The translations under genes were made by a program, and so were the position numbers. Below the pieces are notes generated by a model. That model had not been told where the DNA came from. It ran no database searches and was given only the letters and a program-made list of their open reading frames with translations. Source: Aaosphaeria pasadenensis (lineage: Eukaryota; Ascomycota; Dothideomycetes; Pleosporales). From it: a DNA stretch of 64,000 nt. Shown here piece by piece: positions 1 through 11,559 of this stretch. Positions within the stretch are counted from its first letter, which is position 1. The number at the start of each line of letters is the position of its first letter. Location of the stretch: positions 1,108,041 to 1,172,040 of the forward strand of contig JAKLMB010000010.1 of the NCBI GenBank assembly GCA_022813625.1, in the 5' to 3' direction.

Positions 1-405
1 GACATGTCGCGCCCACAATCACCTGAGACCTTGATTCCTTCTACAGATGGACTAAGCACAAGACCAACTCGAGGTGGAATAGCATACCCGTTTAGTTTGA
101 GGGTAGAGGGTGATGGTAGGGAAGTCAATGCTAGTACGGTAACCCTGCAAAGTCTTAATGTTGCCACACCACTGGCAGACGACACCGATCTAGAAATTGA
201 GAACGAAAAGACACCCGAGATAGAACAAGAGCCCGGGGAGCGCCCTGGTATGGAGCGTTTCGTAACGGCAGATGTTGGGGAATTGCTGTCCAATAAGCCC
301 AACAACGAGAAAAACGTACAAGAACTGGAGAGGCCTGGGGTGGAGAGATTTGAGACAGCACAAGAGGACCTGACTACGCTAGCCAATGGCACTGCAAAGG
401 TTTAA
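1..405 (+). CDS. C-terminal part of an unidentified protein (5' end outside window)
   Basis: The frame is open from base 1 to the TAA at 403-405; an ATG at position 4 is in frame but need not be the real start, so I treat this as the 3' end of a longer gene. The visible 134 residues are hydrophilic, rich in Glu, Thr and Pro, with no membrane segment or known domain. A short motif appears twice: RPGMERFVTADVGELL (about residues 79-94) and RPGVERFETAQEDL (about 109-122), suggesting an imperfect tandem repeat in a disordered tail. It ends tail to tail with the IND1-like gene. I do not recognise the family. Confidence 0.5.
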   Translation, partial: DMSRPQSPETLIPSTDGLSTRPTRGGIAYPFSLRVEGDGREVNASTVTLQSLNVATPLADDTDLEIENEKTPEIEQEPGERPGMERFVTADVGELLSNKPNNEKNVQELERPGVERFETAQEDLTTLANGTAKV

Positions 406-610
406 AGCAGGGGGGAAGCGTAGTTGGCATAGGTGGAGGAAGATTGTTCTGCGTTATTGATACCCATTCTTCATTTTTACACGTATACAGCTGTATTACT
501 TTTCTTGCGTACATGGCCATTACTTTATAGCATACAATTGTACATTAACATTGCATATCCGATAAGAAATAGTCCTGGTTCGTTTTTAGGCAATTGTTAT
601 CCAATATCGT

Positions 611-1625
611 CTATAATCCCACCAAACCACCAACCGTTGTCGCGATGTCGGTATACACCTTCGCCCGCTCACTTTCAGGTTCCGCGACTACAGTAGGTTT
701 TCCACGATCGGCATCCTCGCAAATCTTCGAGTGCAACGGGATGTCTCCGAGTAATTTGATATCGTACTTCGCACACATGTCCCTGATCTTGCCCATTGGT
801 CCAAAAATATCATGCCGGCCTCCGCAGCCCGGACATTGAAATCCACTCATATTGCACACGAGTCCTAAAATCGGCACATCCACTTTCCTGAACAACTCCA
901 CTCCCTTTGTAGCATCCTTCAACGATAAATCCTGCGGCGTCGACACAATGACAGCACCAGACAGAACAATCTGCTGCGTAATGGTGAGCTGTACATCACC
1001 CGTTCCCGGTGGCATATCCAATACAAGGATGTCCAGGCCACCCCAATCTACCTCATGTAACAGTTGTTGCAGCGCTTTCATCACCATCAGACCCCGCCAC
1101 GCGACTGGGGACGACTCCGGAATCAGGTAACCCATTGACATGCTCTTGAGGCCATAATTGGAGAGCGGAACGAGCTGGTTCGAGGACGAGAGGCGCGGTT
1201 CGCCGGAGAGGTTAAGCAACGTAGGGATCGAGGGACCAAAGATATCGGTGTCGAGGATTCCGGTGCGATAGCCCGCGCGGGCGAAAGAGAGGGCCAAATT
1301 GACTGCATCGAAATTAGAATACTTCTGTAGAAATTTTGGATATACTATATTGATTTGAGAGCCCTTACCAGAAATCGTGGATTTACCCACACCGCCTTTG
1401 GCCGAGGAAACTGCGATCACTTTCTTCACATCGCGAATGTTTCTCTTCTGCGGGAGTCCACGCTGCATTCGTGGGATCTGCGGCGGTGCGCCGGAGCGCG
1501 GGAGACCCTATCAAAATTTCTCATAAGTCCATGGTCAATCCCAAAGATTTGATCGTATCACAAGTACCTACCAAAGGATTCTCATGGCGCAGGCAACGAA
1601 GCGTGGAAAATAATCGCGGCTTCAT
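611..1625 (-). CDS. IND1: IND1/NUBPL-like mitochondrial Fe-S P-loop ATPase
   Basis: Mrp/NBP35-family P-loop NTPase, closest in type to IND1/NUBPL, which delivers 4Fe-4S clusters for respiratory complex I in the mitochondrial matrix. Spliced model: complement(join(611..1302, 1369..1507, 1572..1625)), 294 aa. The two introns (64 and 66 bp) have GTAGGT and GTAAGG donors. Exon 1 supplies a basic N-terminus (MKPRLFSTLRCLR) suited to mitochondrial import, and splicing restores the family segment HENPLGLPRSG. Then come the deviant Walker A SAKGGVGKST, the switch region DTDIFGPSIP, the LDMPPGTGD block and the CPGC motif that binds the bridging cluster. The ATG at 1468 would lose the targeting peptide and conserved segment, so I chose 1625. 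The promoter is shared with the BFR2/AATF gene. Naming it IND1 rather than a cytosolic NBP35/CFD1 rests on the presequence and on absence of the N-terminal Cys cluster of NBP35. Confidence 0.9.
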
Positions 1626-1807
1626 TGCTGCAGAGAAGCAATTGGGATGGAGCTCTCCCGCCCGCATTTGCTGTGACGTTCTGTTGGTCGGCGGTTCGGA
1701 TGATCTTCGGACCGATCAAAAAAGTTTCGATGATTTCGCGGAGAAAAAGTTCCATTGCCCTCAAAGCTTTCCACGCGAACAATTCAGTTGCGACAACATC
1801 GCGCAAG

Positions 1808-3400
1808 ATGGCAAAGTCAAAACTCAAAGGTATTTGATGTGATCCAGAACTGTGCGATAAAAAAGGAGCATGCTAATTCTCTCCAGATTTGGACCCGGAA
1901 GCACTTCTCGACCCGAACCCAAGTTCTAGCGACGAAGAAGGCTCCGCATTTTCCGACTCCGAACAGGAAGAAGACGCAAACGCAGGTCGCGAGCACTACC
2001 AGGATGTTGGCAAAAGTAAACTCAGGAAGAAGGAAGTTGTGCCTTTAGGACCGCAATATACTGGATCGCGAGTCACTCGGGACGAGATCGAGGAAGAGGA
2101 TAGCGATGATCCATTTGCTAGAAGCTATGGTATCGAGGATGGAGAAGAAGAAGATGAGGATAGCGAGGATGAGAGCATTGGAGGAGTTGCTCTCAATGGT
2201 CATGGCGCCGCCGAAAGTAGCGAGGGAGAGGACAATGAGGAAGAAGAGGGTTCTTTTGACAAAGAAGAGGACATGGAGGGCTTCGAGGACGAAGATGACG
2301 GTGAATCTGGATCAGAAGAAGACGATGAAGATGAAGAGGAGGAGGAGGATGAAGACGAGACTGCAGATATCTCGGATAAAATTCGATCCATGATGACCGA
2401 CACCACAGCCATGAGTTCCGCGATCTCGCAAGCTGCGAAGGCAGATGCGGAGAAAGGCCGAGCGATAAAGACACAACGGAAGACGTACGATTCGCTGCTC
2501 AACACACGCATCAAGCTCCAGGGCGGCTTGATTGCTACAAATTCTATGAATGCGGACACGAACGCCGATGCCATTGCGCCCCAAGATGCAGTTGAAGCGG
2601 CAGAGGCGGCAGCCTTGACACTCTTAAACCATTTAACGGCTCTGCGCGAGAGTTTAGACTCGTCTAAAGCCGGACAAAAACGAAAACGGGCAGTTTTCAC
2701 ATCGAGCACGTCAGACGCAGAAATTTGGTCAGCCATTACGCAGACAGAATCCAGTGCTGTCCCTCACCGAAACACAATTCTCGACAAGTGGTCGACCAAA
2801 ACGAGAGGAGCAACGATTACCACTGGAAAACTTACAGGTGGTGTAGCGCAGACCATCACGGACGTTCTCGGGAACCAGCTGCGTGATACAGGTCGCTTGG
2901 TCGAACGCACCCAGGTTCCTCGTTCTTGTGCGCCCATACAAGCAGCTGCCAGTGTAGAGTCATCGCCGGCGATCTACGATGACGCAGACTTTTATTCGTA
3001 AGTCATTTTCTCCGCGCATATCCCACATCGATATTCTAATGTTTTGCCTAGTTTGCTCCTAAAAGAGCTCCTTGAAAATCGTTCAGCTGAGCTCAACGCT
3101 AAGGGAGTTGGCGAGTTTGTTGTATCACAACCCTACGAGCTCATGCGCCAAGCAAAAACGAAGAAAGTTGTCGACACGAAAGCATCGAAGGGGCGCAAGA
3201 TGCGTTACACCGTACACGAAAAACTCCAAAATTTTATGGCTCCGGAGGACAAGAATGCCTGGGGTGAACGGCAGAGGGAGGAGCTCTTTTCGAGTTTGTT
3301 TGGTCGCAAGGGTGGACTTCGTGAGGATGATGAGTCTGATCACACTGACGATGAAGATGTAAATGCTGAAGAGGAAGGACTGACACTATTCCGAAGCTAA
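1808..3400 (+). CDS. BFR2: BFR2/AATF (Che-1) family ribosome biogenesis factor
   Basis: Nucleolar protein of the Bfr2/AATF/Traube family, a component of early 90S/SSU pre-ribosomes. Model: join(1808..1829, 1887..2997, 3052..3400), 493 aa. The first exon is only 22 nt (MAKSKLK); intron 1 has a TGCTAAT branch site and restores KDLDPEALLDP. Residues about 60-180 are extremely acidic (runs of Glu/Asp), as usual for the family. The AATF domain follows (about 190-330, with DSLLNTRIKLQ), and the C-terminal exon carries the TRAUB domain, with VDTKASKGRKMRYTVHEKL and LQNFMAPE. The splice at 2997/3052 gives DFYSLLLKELLENR, the start of that domain. Family and structure are clear; the yeast symbol is by homology. 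Confidence 0.9.
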
Positions 3401-3569
3401 ATAACGGAAACTGGATATCGTTTGATACACTTGTTACTTGAATGAGAATCCTACGGAAATGTCTCCAAAGAAGTGGTTAGTCTCAGACTACCACCTCACG
3501 AAACGCTGCAAAATGGACAATACTTCCAATCATTTACCACCAACACATACTTCGTGATGAAACCTGTGT

Positions 3570-4773
3570 TTAATTATATAGTTGTGCTTCATACACCCAG
3601 AATCCGCCGAATTCCCAGTATGCATCTTCGAAGCTATCCGCTTCATAAGCTACCCAACGTTTGCATGATCCCGTACATATTGCATCTGTGTTATATACTT
3701 CTGGTCGACCTGCCCAGTCCCCACACAATGCGATGTTCGCAATGATGCTTTGATTTCCGAAATGCGACCTGATGTTGCACTCTAGATTTGGGAAATCAGC
3801 CAGCGGTTTACTCCATTGCGATGGGTCCGGGTTTCCAGCGGTCAAGTCGCTAGGTATCTCGTCCCTTGCAAACACCCATGTTCGAATGCCTTCCGATCGA
3901 AGCTCAAGAGCATATATGCCCCCACCCATGTCATTGAAGGCCTTCCCGTTCGTGTTGACAGCTCCCTCCACCCCACACCCCACGTTACCGTCTGTTGCAT
4001 TCCAGCAATTGTAGGACAAGGCCCTGCCCGTCTGTCTCCTCCTCCTGTGTTTGCCAATCTGACATCCCTTGCTTGTATGCAGTGCGACCTGATTTCCTGT
4101 ATCCAAGGCGTTCACTCCTTCCATGATGTCAATCTCGCCATTATCGGGCCAATTATCCGGGTCTGTCATCCACAAGGCGGGCCAGGTTCCGCATCCATGC
4201 GGGCTGTGAAGTATGTCAAAAACGAAGAGTCCAGAGTTGTACGTCTTCTTGGAAGTGATCCGTACGGAACGACGGCCAGTGGTAGCATTCCTGTCTGCAG
4301 TATCGACTCTCATGATGGCGGAAGCGCCTTGGTTGGTGATCTCAGTGAGGTTGTATGCCTCGGAACTTTTCCGGTCCATGTAGTGTACGAAACCGTTGGT
4401 TGGATCCCGGGCGGAGAAGTAGTTGAAGTTATCGAAGAACGTCTCACCCTCATCTACCGGTACCAATAAGTGATTACTCTCCGTCGCATACAGTGAGAGG
4501 TGCAAACTTACATGTGTCCCGCAGTCGATAGGTAATTTTGTAGTAGTCTGGATATGCCGCTGCTTTCGTTCCTAGCACCCCTCCAACCAGTCCTGCCAAA
4601 AGAAAAACGATGAAGACGATACCCGCTATTAGCCATATCTTCCACGTCCAAGTTCTAGGATCATAGCTTGACGGCCGTTGCTCATTTTGAAGATCTTGGT
4701 CGCTGTCCTTGTTGAACGTGGCTGGCGAGCTCGATAATATCGTGGATGGTGTGTCTTTATCTGAAGGAGACAT
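3570..4773 (-). CDS. GH16 endo-1,3(4)-beta-glucanase, membrane-anchored
   Basis: Glycoside hydrolase family 16 enzyme expected to cut mixed-linkage or beta-1,3-glucans. Model: complement(join(3570..4453, 4512..4773)), 381 aa; the 58-bp intron restores RDTYEGETFFDNFNYF. The N-terminus is a hydrophilic cytosolic tail of about 45 residues, then a single membrane segment (IWLIAGIVFIVFLLAGLVGG, about 47-66), i.e. a type II signal anchor instead of a cleaved signal peptide. The GH16 catalytic signature ExDxxE is present as NGEIDIMEGVN (nucleophile and acid/base Glu), downstream of LWMTDPDNWPDNGE. The lumenal or extracellular catalytic domain makes up the rest. It could act on the fungus's own wall or on plant glucans; the anchor favours a wall-associated role (inference). 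Confidence 0.9.
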
Positions 4774-6877
4774 ATCGGATGCGCAACACTAGGAAGTAGG
4801 CCCATGAAGATGTTCAAGGAGTACAACCATCTAGCTGCGAGTAGGGCAGCGTTAATGACAACGGAGAGAGCTCTGATGATTGACTTGACAACGAAAGGAA
4901 CGTGTAGGAGCTAAATGGACTTTCCTCCCAGATCGATAGGGGAGGAATGCTGATAGCGAAGGAACGAAACTGCCACCAGGCGCAGCAGACTGCCAGACAC
5001 CCACCACTAACTAATTGTAATGTTTGACACCCCCATACCCAAACAATCTACACGATCATGATCGATTCCAATGTGCGTCATCCGTCGATTTTGAATATCT
5101 TAGACAAGGGCAGTTCGAATCATGAACGGGGGCGAAGCCGCATGCATATTTTGGAGCCGAACGCTTTTGCCGTTTTTAGTCTTCAATGATGATCTGGTAT
5201 CTGGGATGTGTCTCTGTTGCATCCCGACTCTGACATTTCCCACTGCGAGCGGATCGACAATCTGCGAATGCGCCTGTGAAGGGGATCTAAACTATAATCT
5301 CTGGTGTGGCTCCAGGGACGCGTCGCTGGCATTCTCCCTAGCAAGGACAGCTAGACGCGATTAAAATCGATTGTAGGACGTTCACTACTAAGACAATTAT
5401 GGGAAAGACTTCCCCTGCCTCACCCCATGAATGAATGTCTCCAAATTGGGCTTCTGAGGCGTTCGGGTATTCGCCGTTTTCTGGGGTCGAAAAGGTAGGC
5501 GTGAAGATCTTGATTGTATAGAGAAAATACTTGACGACTGTACGTTTGGATCTCAACTGACACAGTGCAACGCTTCTGTCCTTGAGGTGATCAATACAGG
5601 CTGAACAGGGGCATTTTTGGAGAGAGAGAAAGCCACATCTGATACTCCGTAGATATACTCGCAACTGCCTGGGATGCGAAATCGAAATTCCCGTGTACGT
5701 GTTTCTCGAAATCGAATGGCGGATGCTTTTCCAAACATTTGGTCAATTTGACAATATGTCTCGTTGGGGTGGCTGGCAAGTTTTATAGACCCTACTCCGT
5801 AGACGTGCTGGAATGTTTGATTCAAGAACCTATTACAGCATAGCAATAATGAATGTTGCGATTGGTCCATTGGACATTCCCTGAGACGAGAGCTCATGGC
5901 CGAGCCGCCAATGTTTGTACTTGTTTATGTCGAGTAAGTATTAAGCCGTGTGACCTACTAATGTTTCGGGCTCCGCTATGGAACGGTGGGTCGAAGATAT
6001 GGTAAAACCCATGCTTGGAAGGCAAACGCGCATCGCTTTATCAATCCTAAGGTGCATCGCGTCATCTAATAAGAAACAGACAAAAAGCATGGTTGGTCGG
6101 AAACATCTCACTCGTAATTGGTACATGACGCATGGAGAGTAGGCTGTTGTGCAGCTGCATGATCTCAACGGCCGTTTTGTGGATCTTTGGCGTTTGACAT
6201 TTCATGACGCTCACTAGCTGCAACGCCGATGGCTCGATGGCGTGAATCAAGCAGTAGTAAACGAGAAAACATCATGCTCTCTCAAATTAACAGTCAACGA
6301 TGTCGAGATTCGAGACTCGAGACTCGAAACAGGCCGGGTCCGTTCGCTAAGATAAGCTAAGAATCAAATTGAAACAGCCTTGCGCTCCACCACGACCCTA
6401 TCGCGGGAGCCTCAATTTGATTACCAGCACATTCATTCCCACTTGCAACGTCACCCAATTTACTTCCTGCAATCAGACCCACGGTAAACATACCAGGAGT
6501 CTAGAAAGAGCCACAGCCGTTACCATCCACCTGGCTGGCGGTGGTTCCGGAATCCACCCTCCCAGGCCTGGCAGTCAGTTGCCTGCCGTAATGAACGAGA
6601 CCCCTGTCGCCAGTACGATATGCTCGAAATTGAGGATGGAAGGACCCGCAATATGTCCGAGGAGAATTATACAGTGTATTCAAGAATAATCAAGTACAAA
6701 GGGAATAAGAATCCTCTGGAAATTGTGGTTTGCTTGCATCTGCATCTGCAATTCGCATTCTTTCTTTCTTTCGCTCTTCGAGCAGTCATTCATTTCCTTC
6801 TTGCCTTGAAGGCATTTTCCATTCGCTTTTCTTGATTGTTGGCAGCGCCACATACATTCATTTCCAATCTTGACATT
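4774..6877. other. Intergenic, no supported gene
   Basis: About 2.1 kb between divergently transcribed GH16 and cellobiose dehydrogenase genes. Only short overlapping ORFs without recognisable motifs or convincing splice signals are present. It presumably holds both promoters. A pyrimidine-rich stretch lies at about 6755-6835, just upstream of the cellobiose dehydrogenase ATG, and a short direct repeat is at 6303-6327. Confidence 0.5.
6303..6327. repeat. Short TCGAGAYT tandem repeat
   Basis: Three adjacent copies of TCGAGAYT (first copy TCGAGATT, then two of TCGAGACT) in the promoter region upstream of cellobiose dehydrogenase. It contains overlapping CTCGAG palindromes. Function unknown; it could be a small minisatellite or a binding-site cluster. 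Confidence 0.45.
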
Positions 6878-9571
6878 ATGACTCGATCAATCCTTCTTTC
6901 TTCCGCGCTCTTCGCGCTTCAGGCTGTCGCACAGGTCTCTTCGCCATTCACGGATGAAGTGAGTGGCATCAAATTCAACGGAATCACTCACTCCTCTGGA
7001 TTCCGTGTTGGTATTGCACTCCCAGAAGATCCATCAACAGACTTCATTGGACAGATCGTGGCACCTGTAAACAGCACTGGGGGAGGATATGGCGCCTTTT
7101 CTCTAGGACAAACCATGAGGAACAATCTGCTTGTCGTAGCCTGGCCCAACGGTGAGGAGATCGTGTCATCGTTCCGGAAGACCTCGTAAGTACTATTTTT
7201 AACTAGTCGAACGTGACTGATGTTAGATGATAGCGGCTACACTTCTCCTGCTGTTGTTTCTGGCGACTTTTCCCTCGCCACGATTCCAGATGGTACCTTT
7301 GTCAATGATACGGCCTTTTCGTATACCTTTCTGTGCTCCAACTGCATCGGTGAGAATGGACTGGTAGTGTCCGATACCAACAACGTTTTCGGTTGGGCGC
7401 TTTCAAAGGATCCTGTCACTGATCCTTCCTCCGCCTCGTCTTCGCTCTCATACCACTCAGCCGGATTTGGCATGTTTGGACTCTCAATCGCAGATGCTAA
7501 GAGTTCAGACTATGATACGTGGGCTGCCCTTGCCCAGACAACCCCTGGCAATGGCACGATCCCTGGTAATGGAACTACTCCCGGAGGAAACTCCACTACA
7601 CCTATCGGTGGTGGCAACGCCAATGCTACCATCTCAAACTCAACATACGATTACATTGTTGCCGGCGGAGGAGTTGCTGGTATCGTCGCCGCTCAGCGAC
7701 TTGCCGAGAGTGGCGCGTCGGTTCTCCTGCTCGAGCGAGGCGGCCCGTCTACATTCTCGAGCGGCAATACCGATACTTTGTCGTGGAACAGTTCCGTCAC
7801 GATGTATGATGTACCTGGCTTTGCTTACTACCTGAGCCAGGTCGGCAAGCCTGCCTTCTGCACTGACACTGCCGACCAAGCTGGATGCTTGCTCGGAGGA
7901 GGATCCATGGTCAACGCGCTCATGTTCGTCCCACCTCAGGATCGTGACTTTGATGCCAAGTGGCCCGAAGGATGGAAATCTTCCGATGTCGCTGCTGCCG
8001 CTAGCCGAGTCTATGAGCGAAACCCGGGCCAAACGTACGGTTCCGAGGATGGCAAGCGATACAATGATGAAGCATACACTGTTCTTTCGCAGTTTTTCTC
8101 CAGCCAAGGCTTCAGTGAGACTGATGCCATTGAAAAGCCCAACGACAAAATCGACTACTTTACTCATCCACCATGGAATATCGTTGACGGCATGCGTGCG
8201 GGGCCAGTCCGAACCTACCTCCCTCTTGCCAATGACTTGTCCAACTTCAAGCTCCAGCTGAACACCCAGGTTCTCCGCGCTGTTCGTAACGGCTCTACAA
8301 TCACAGGTGTCGAGACCTTGTCTTCCTCTGGGCAGCGTATCATCTACAACGTCAATGCTGGCGGCAAGGTCATATTGTCCGCCGGAGCACTTGCAACTCC
8401 ACGTATTCTATTCAACAGTGGCATTGGTCCCGCAGAGCAGCTACAGATCGTCGCTACTGGCTCCTCTGGCGTCGTGCTTCCCGCGGAGGCTGACTGGATC
8501 GACCTGCCCGTTGGATCTGAGATCAAAGATCACGTTATTTTCACTGTCAAATTCAAGACCTCTACACCATTGACTGCCTTGAGCTCCTCTGCTTTCACCA
8601 GTCCTGACCAGACGACTGTTGACCTCTTCGCCCAGAATTCAGGCTTGCTCTCTCAATCCGGCCAGCGCTTCAACTTCTGGACTGCCGTCAACACCACCGG
8701 CTCTGGCAACTCTACCGATGGTAACCAGGTCTTCATCCAAGGGACATGCAATGGTCCTGCCAATAATACTATCCAGATGAAGATATATCTGACGCACGGC
8801 CTAACATCGACTGGAAGCCTTGGAATTACTGCGACCGGTGCCACAGAGCTCACAAAGGACCCTTGGCTTCAGACTGAGCACGATATTGAAGCCATCACTA
8901 GTTTCATGGATCGACTACTCGACATGACTCGCCAGCCCAACTCGACGTTGACCTACCTCTCTGCCGAATCCACCACTGGAGCTAATGTTACTGGAGCTGA
9001 TCTCATCAAGCAATTCACGACAGGTCTGCACTACGTCGGTACTGCTAAGATGGGAGCCAAGGCCGAGGCAGGCGTCGTTGTCGACACTGATACCAAAGTT
9101 TACGGCACCGACAACCTTTTCGTTGTTGATGCATCCATGCACCCTGACTTGCCTACTGGCAACACTCAAGCCATTGTCATGGTCGCTGCTGAAGCTGCAG
9201 CACAGAAGATTCTCGCTCTCGGAACTGCAGCCAACGAAACAACCGTCGATCCCGCTACCGAAACCGGCATCCCTCAATCGACCGAGACGAGCATTGCTCA
9301 GCCAAACGTTCCTTCAACTCCTACTGAATCAGCCACTTCGACAACTCCCCAGGCTCAGCCTACTCAGCAGCCTGGACGCGGACGCCCTGGTAGGCCAAAT
9401 CGGCCAGGTCGACCTGCGGGTTCCAAGCTCAGGCGTAACAAGAACGGATCCTTGAGGAAGAGGACTCCCGAGGGTCGAGCACCTTTGAAGGTCGAATACT
9501 TCGATGATGAGGACACCATGTTCCAGAGAAGCCAGATGGAAAGGGCGAGCTTCCTGGATTCGGCATATTAG
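6878..9571 (+). CDS. cdh: Cellobiose dehydrogenase (cytochrome-flavin), no CBM1
   Basis: Secreted haemoflavoenzyme that oxidises cellobiose to cellobionolactone and passes electrons to lytic polysaccharide monooxygenases. Model: join(6878..7185, 7234..9571), 881 aa. The signal peptide is MTRSILLSSALFALQAVAQ. Residues about 21-200 form the b-type cytochrome domain: Met80 (in SLGQTMRNN) and His177 (in YHSAGFG) are the candidate haem ligands, and Cys137/Cys140 a likely disulfide. A Gly/Thr/Pro/Asn linker (about 205-235) joins the GMC flavodehydrogenase, which opens with the FAD motif YDYIVAGGGVAG. The C-terminal active-site segment HPDLPTGNTQA keeps the catalytic Asn, with His in GLHYVGTAKMG. 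The last about 90 residues are a Thr/Pro stretch, a Pro/Arg/Gly-rich basic stretch and an acidic tail; no cellulose-binding module is present, as in class IIB enzymes. Confidence 0.92.
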
Positions 9572-10109
9572 ATGTTGCGATATGATCTATAGTCATCACC
9601 ACATTCTTGTATATAAATTTTTCTTGTGGACAAAGTTCCATTGTGTAAAAAAAGTTTTGTCTTCATCAAGCCGATCCGTATCGTGATTATTCATATTATC
9701 TTATCTTCGAGATGTCTTGACTTTGCTCGTGTTGCTGTTCTGGCATGACAAGGCTCTTGTAGGCTGTATTGTAGGCAGTATTTGAGGCCGATGGTCTCTC
9801 AATTGACCGGCATATAATCAAATCATCATGATTAGTATCATTCGATATTAAATGAAAGCTCACGTCAAGAACAAATGTTTTCGTTTAGTTTTCTTCGAGT
9901 CAAGACTGCCGGGGCAGCGAAAGGTGGGGTAGGCCCCCTGTCATATAGCCTCGGTTGAACTTACCGCAGCCCCAAGGTTGATCTTACCGTTCATACCCAG
10001 ACTTTGTATAATATGTAGTTGAGATGACCTGGAAGCTCAAGCTCGAAGCGTTGCCTCCCCAGTGAATGTAGCTTTCTTTTTACATTGTTCAAACCTGAAT
10101 CAATTGACC
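9572..10109. other. Intergenic, no gene seen
   Basis: Holds the 3' UTR of the cellobiose dehydrogenase gene and the promoter of the thiolase gene. No ORF with family features. Confidence 0.5.
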
Positions 10110-11559
10110 ATGGCACCCAAAAACGATATTCCTGCCTATGTGCTTGGTGTTGGCTTGACCAAGTTCATCAAACCGCGAGCCCAAAGGGCATACCCAGAGA
10201 TGGGCTACGAAGCAGGTGTGAAGGCTTTGTTAGATGCACAAATCAACTACGATGATGTCGAGACGGGTGTAGCTTGTTACTGTTATGGTGATACTACGTC
10301 TGGACAACGCATCTTTTATCAATTTGGCATGAGCACGTACGTAGCTCTTCTTCTAGCGACGCTGATGCGATTAATCCACTTTGCCTTGTCCACTAACAAA
10401 TGGTAGTATTCCTATCTACAACACCAACAATGCTTGTGCGACTGGTTCTACCGGACTCCACCTTGCCCGCACGCTGATAAAGAATGGTGCAATCGATTGC
10501 GCAATGGTCATCGGCTTCGAGCAAATGCAACCTGGTTCTATTAAATCCGTTTGGCACGATCGCCCTTCACCCATGGGTCTCTCCATGCGCATGATGGCAG
10601 ACACTCGCGGCGTTGACAAGTCTCCACCCAATGCACAGTATTTCGCCAATGCTGGCAAGGAATACATGGAGAAGTACGGTGCTGAAGCACGAGACTTCGC
10701 CGAGATTGCTAGAATCAGTCACGAGCACTCCCAGCGAAATCCTTATGCCCAATTCCAGCAGAAATACACACTGGAAGAGATCGAGAAGGCACCTATGATC
10801 CACTACCCACTCACAAAGCTACAGTGCTCACCCACAAGCGACGGCGCAGGAGCTGCCGTCATTGTGTCTCAGGCGTTCCTAGACGCCCGACCGCACTTGA
10901 AGAGTCAAGCGATTCTTATGGCCGGCCAAACGCTCTTCACCGACTCTCCCCAGTTGTATTCGAAGTCCAGCATGGACCTCGTTGGATATGACATGACCCG
11001 ACGAGCAGCGCAGGCCGCGCTCAAGGAAGCCGGTGTCAGCCCCAAGAACATCAAGGTCTGCGAGCTTCATGACTGCTTCTCCGCAAATGAATTGATTCTC
11101 CTGGAGGGTCTCGGATTTAGCGAACCGGGAAAAGCACATCACATGGTTCGGAACGGAGATATTACCTACGGCGGAAAGGGTCCAATTGTGAATCCATCTG
11201 GAGGCCTTATCAGCAAGGGACATCCTTTAGGCGCAACAGGCCTTGCACAATGTGCTGAGTTGACATGGCAATTGCGCGGGTGGGCAAACAACCGTCTTGC
11301 TGAGGGGGCAGACGTCGCACTGCAGCACAACTTGGGTCTAGGCGGTGCCGTAGTCGTCACTGTCTATAAGCGAGCGGATGGTGCAAAGAATGTGAAAAAG
11401 AGCGATTCTGAAGTCAAGAAGGAGAGTCAATTTGATTACAATCCAGCTGTCGAGGCACGGTATGTGACGGAAGCGGATGGAGAAAAGGTGAGGAGTAAGA
11501 AGGTAAGAAGTGAGTATGCATTGGGAGACACCTTGGAAAAGATTCAAAGCCGATTGTAA
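10110..11559 (+). CDS. Peroxisomal SCP2-type thiolase (SCPx thiolase domain)
   Basis: Thiolase of the sterol-carrier-protein-X class, which cleaves 3-ketoacyl-CoA, typically of branched or long chains, in peroxisomal beta-oxidation. Model: join(10110..10336, 10407..11559), 459 aa; the ATG sits in a favourable ACCATGG context, and the intron has a CACTAAC branch site. Splicing gives GMSTIPIYNTNNACATGSTG, with the nucleophilic Cys at about 86. The other thiolase motifs are present: HDCFSANELI (catalytic His region) and SKGHPLGATGLAQ. The C-terminus after about residue 395 is a charged extension, not a fused SCP2 domain, and ends in SRL, a usable type-1 peroxisomal targeting signal. Substrate is not inferable beyond acyl-CoA. 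Confidence 0.88.

Noticed and set aside
2200..2736. Minus-strand ORF of 178 codons with a long Ser run
   Set aside because: It is the antisense of the acidic Glu/Asp-codon tract of the BFR2/AATF gene; the Ser run is a mirror of GAA/GAT repeats.
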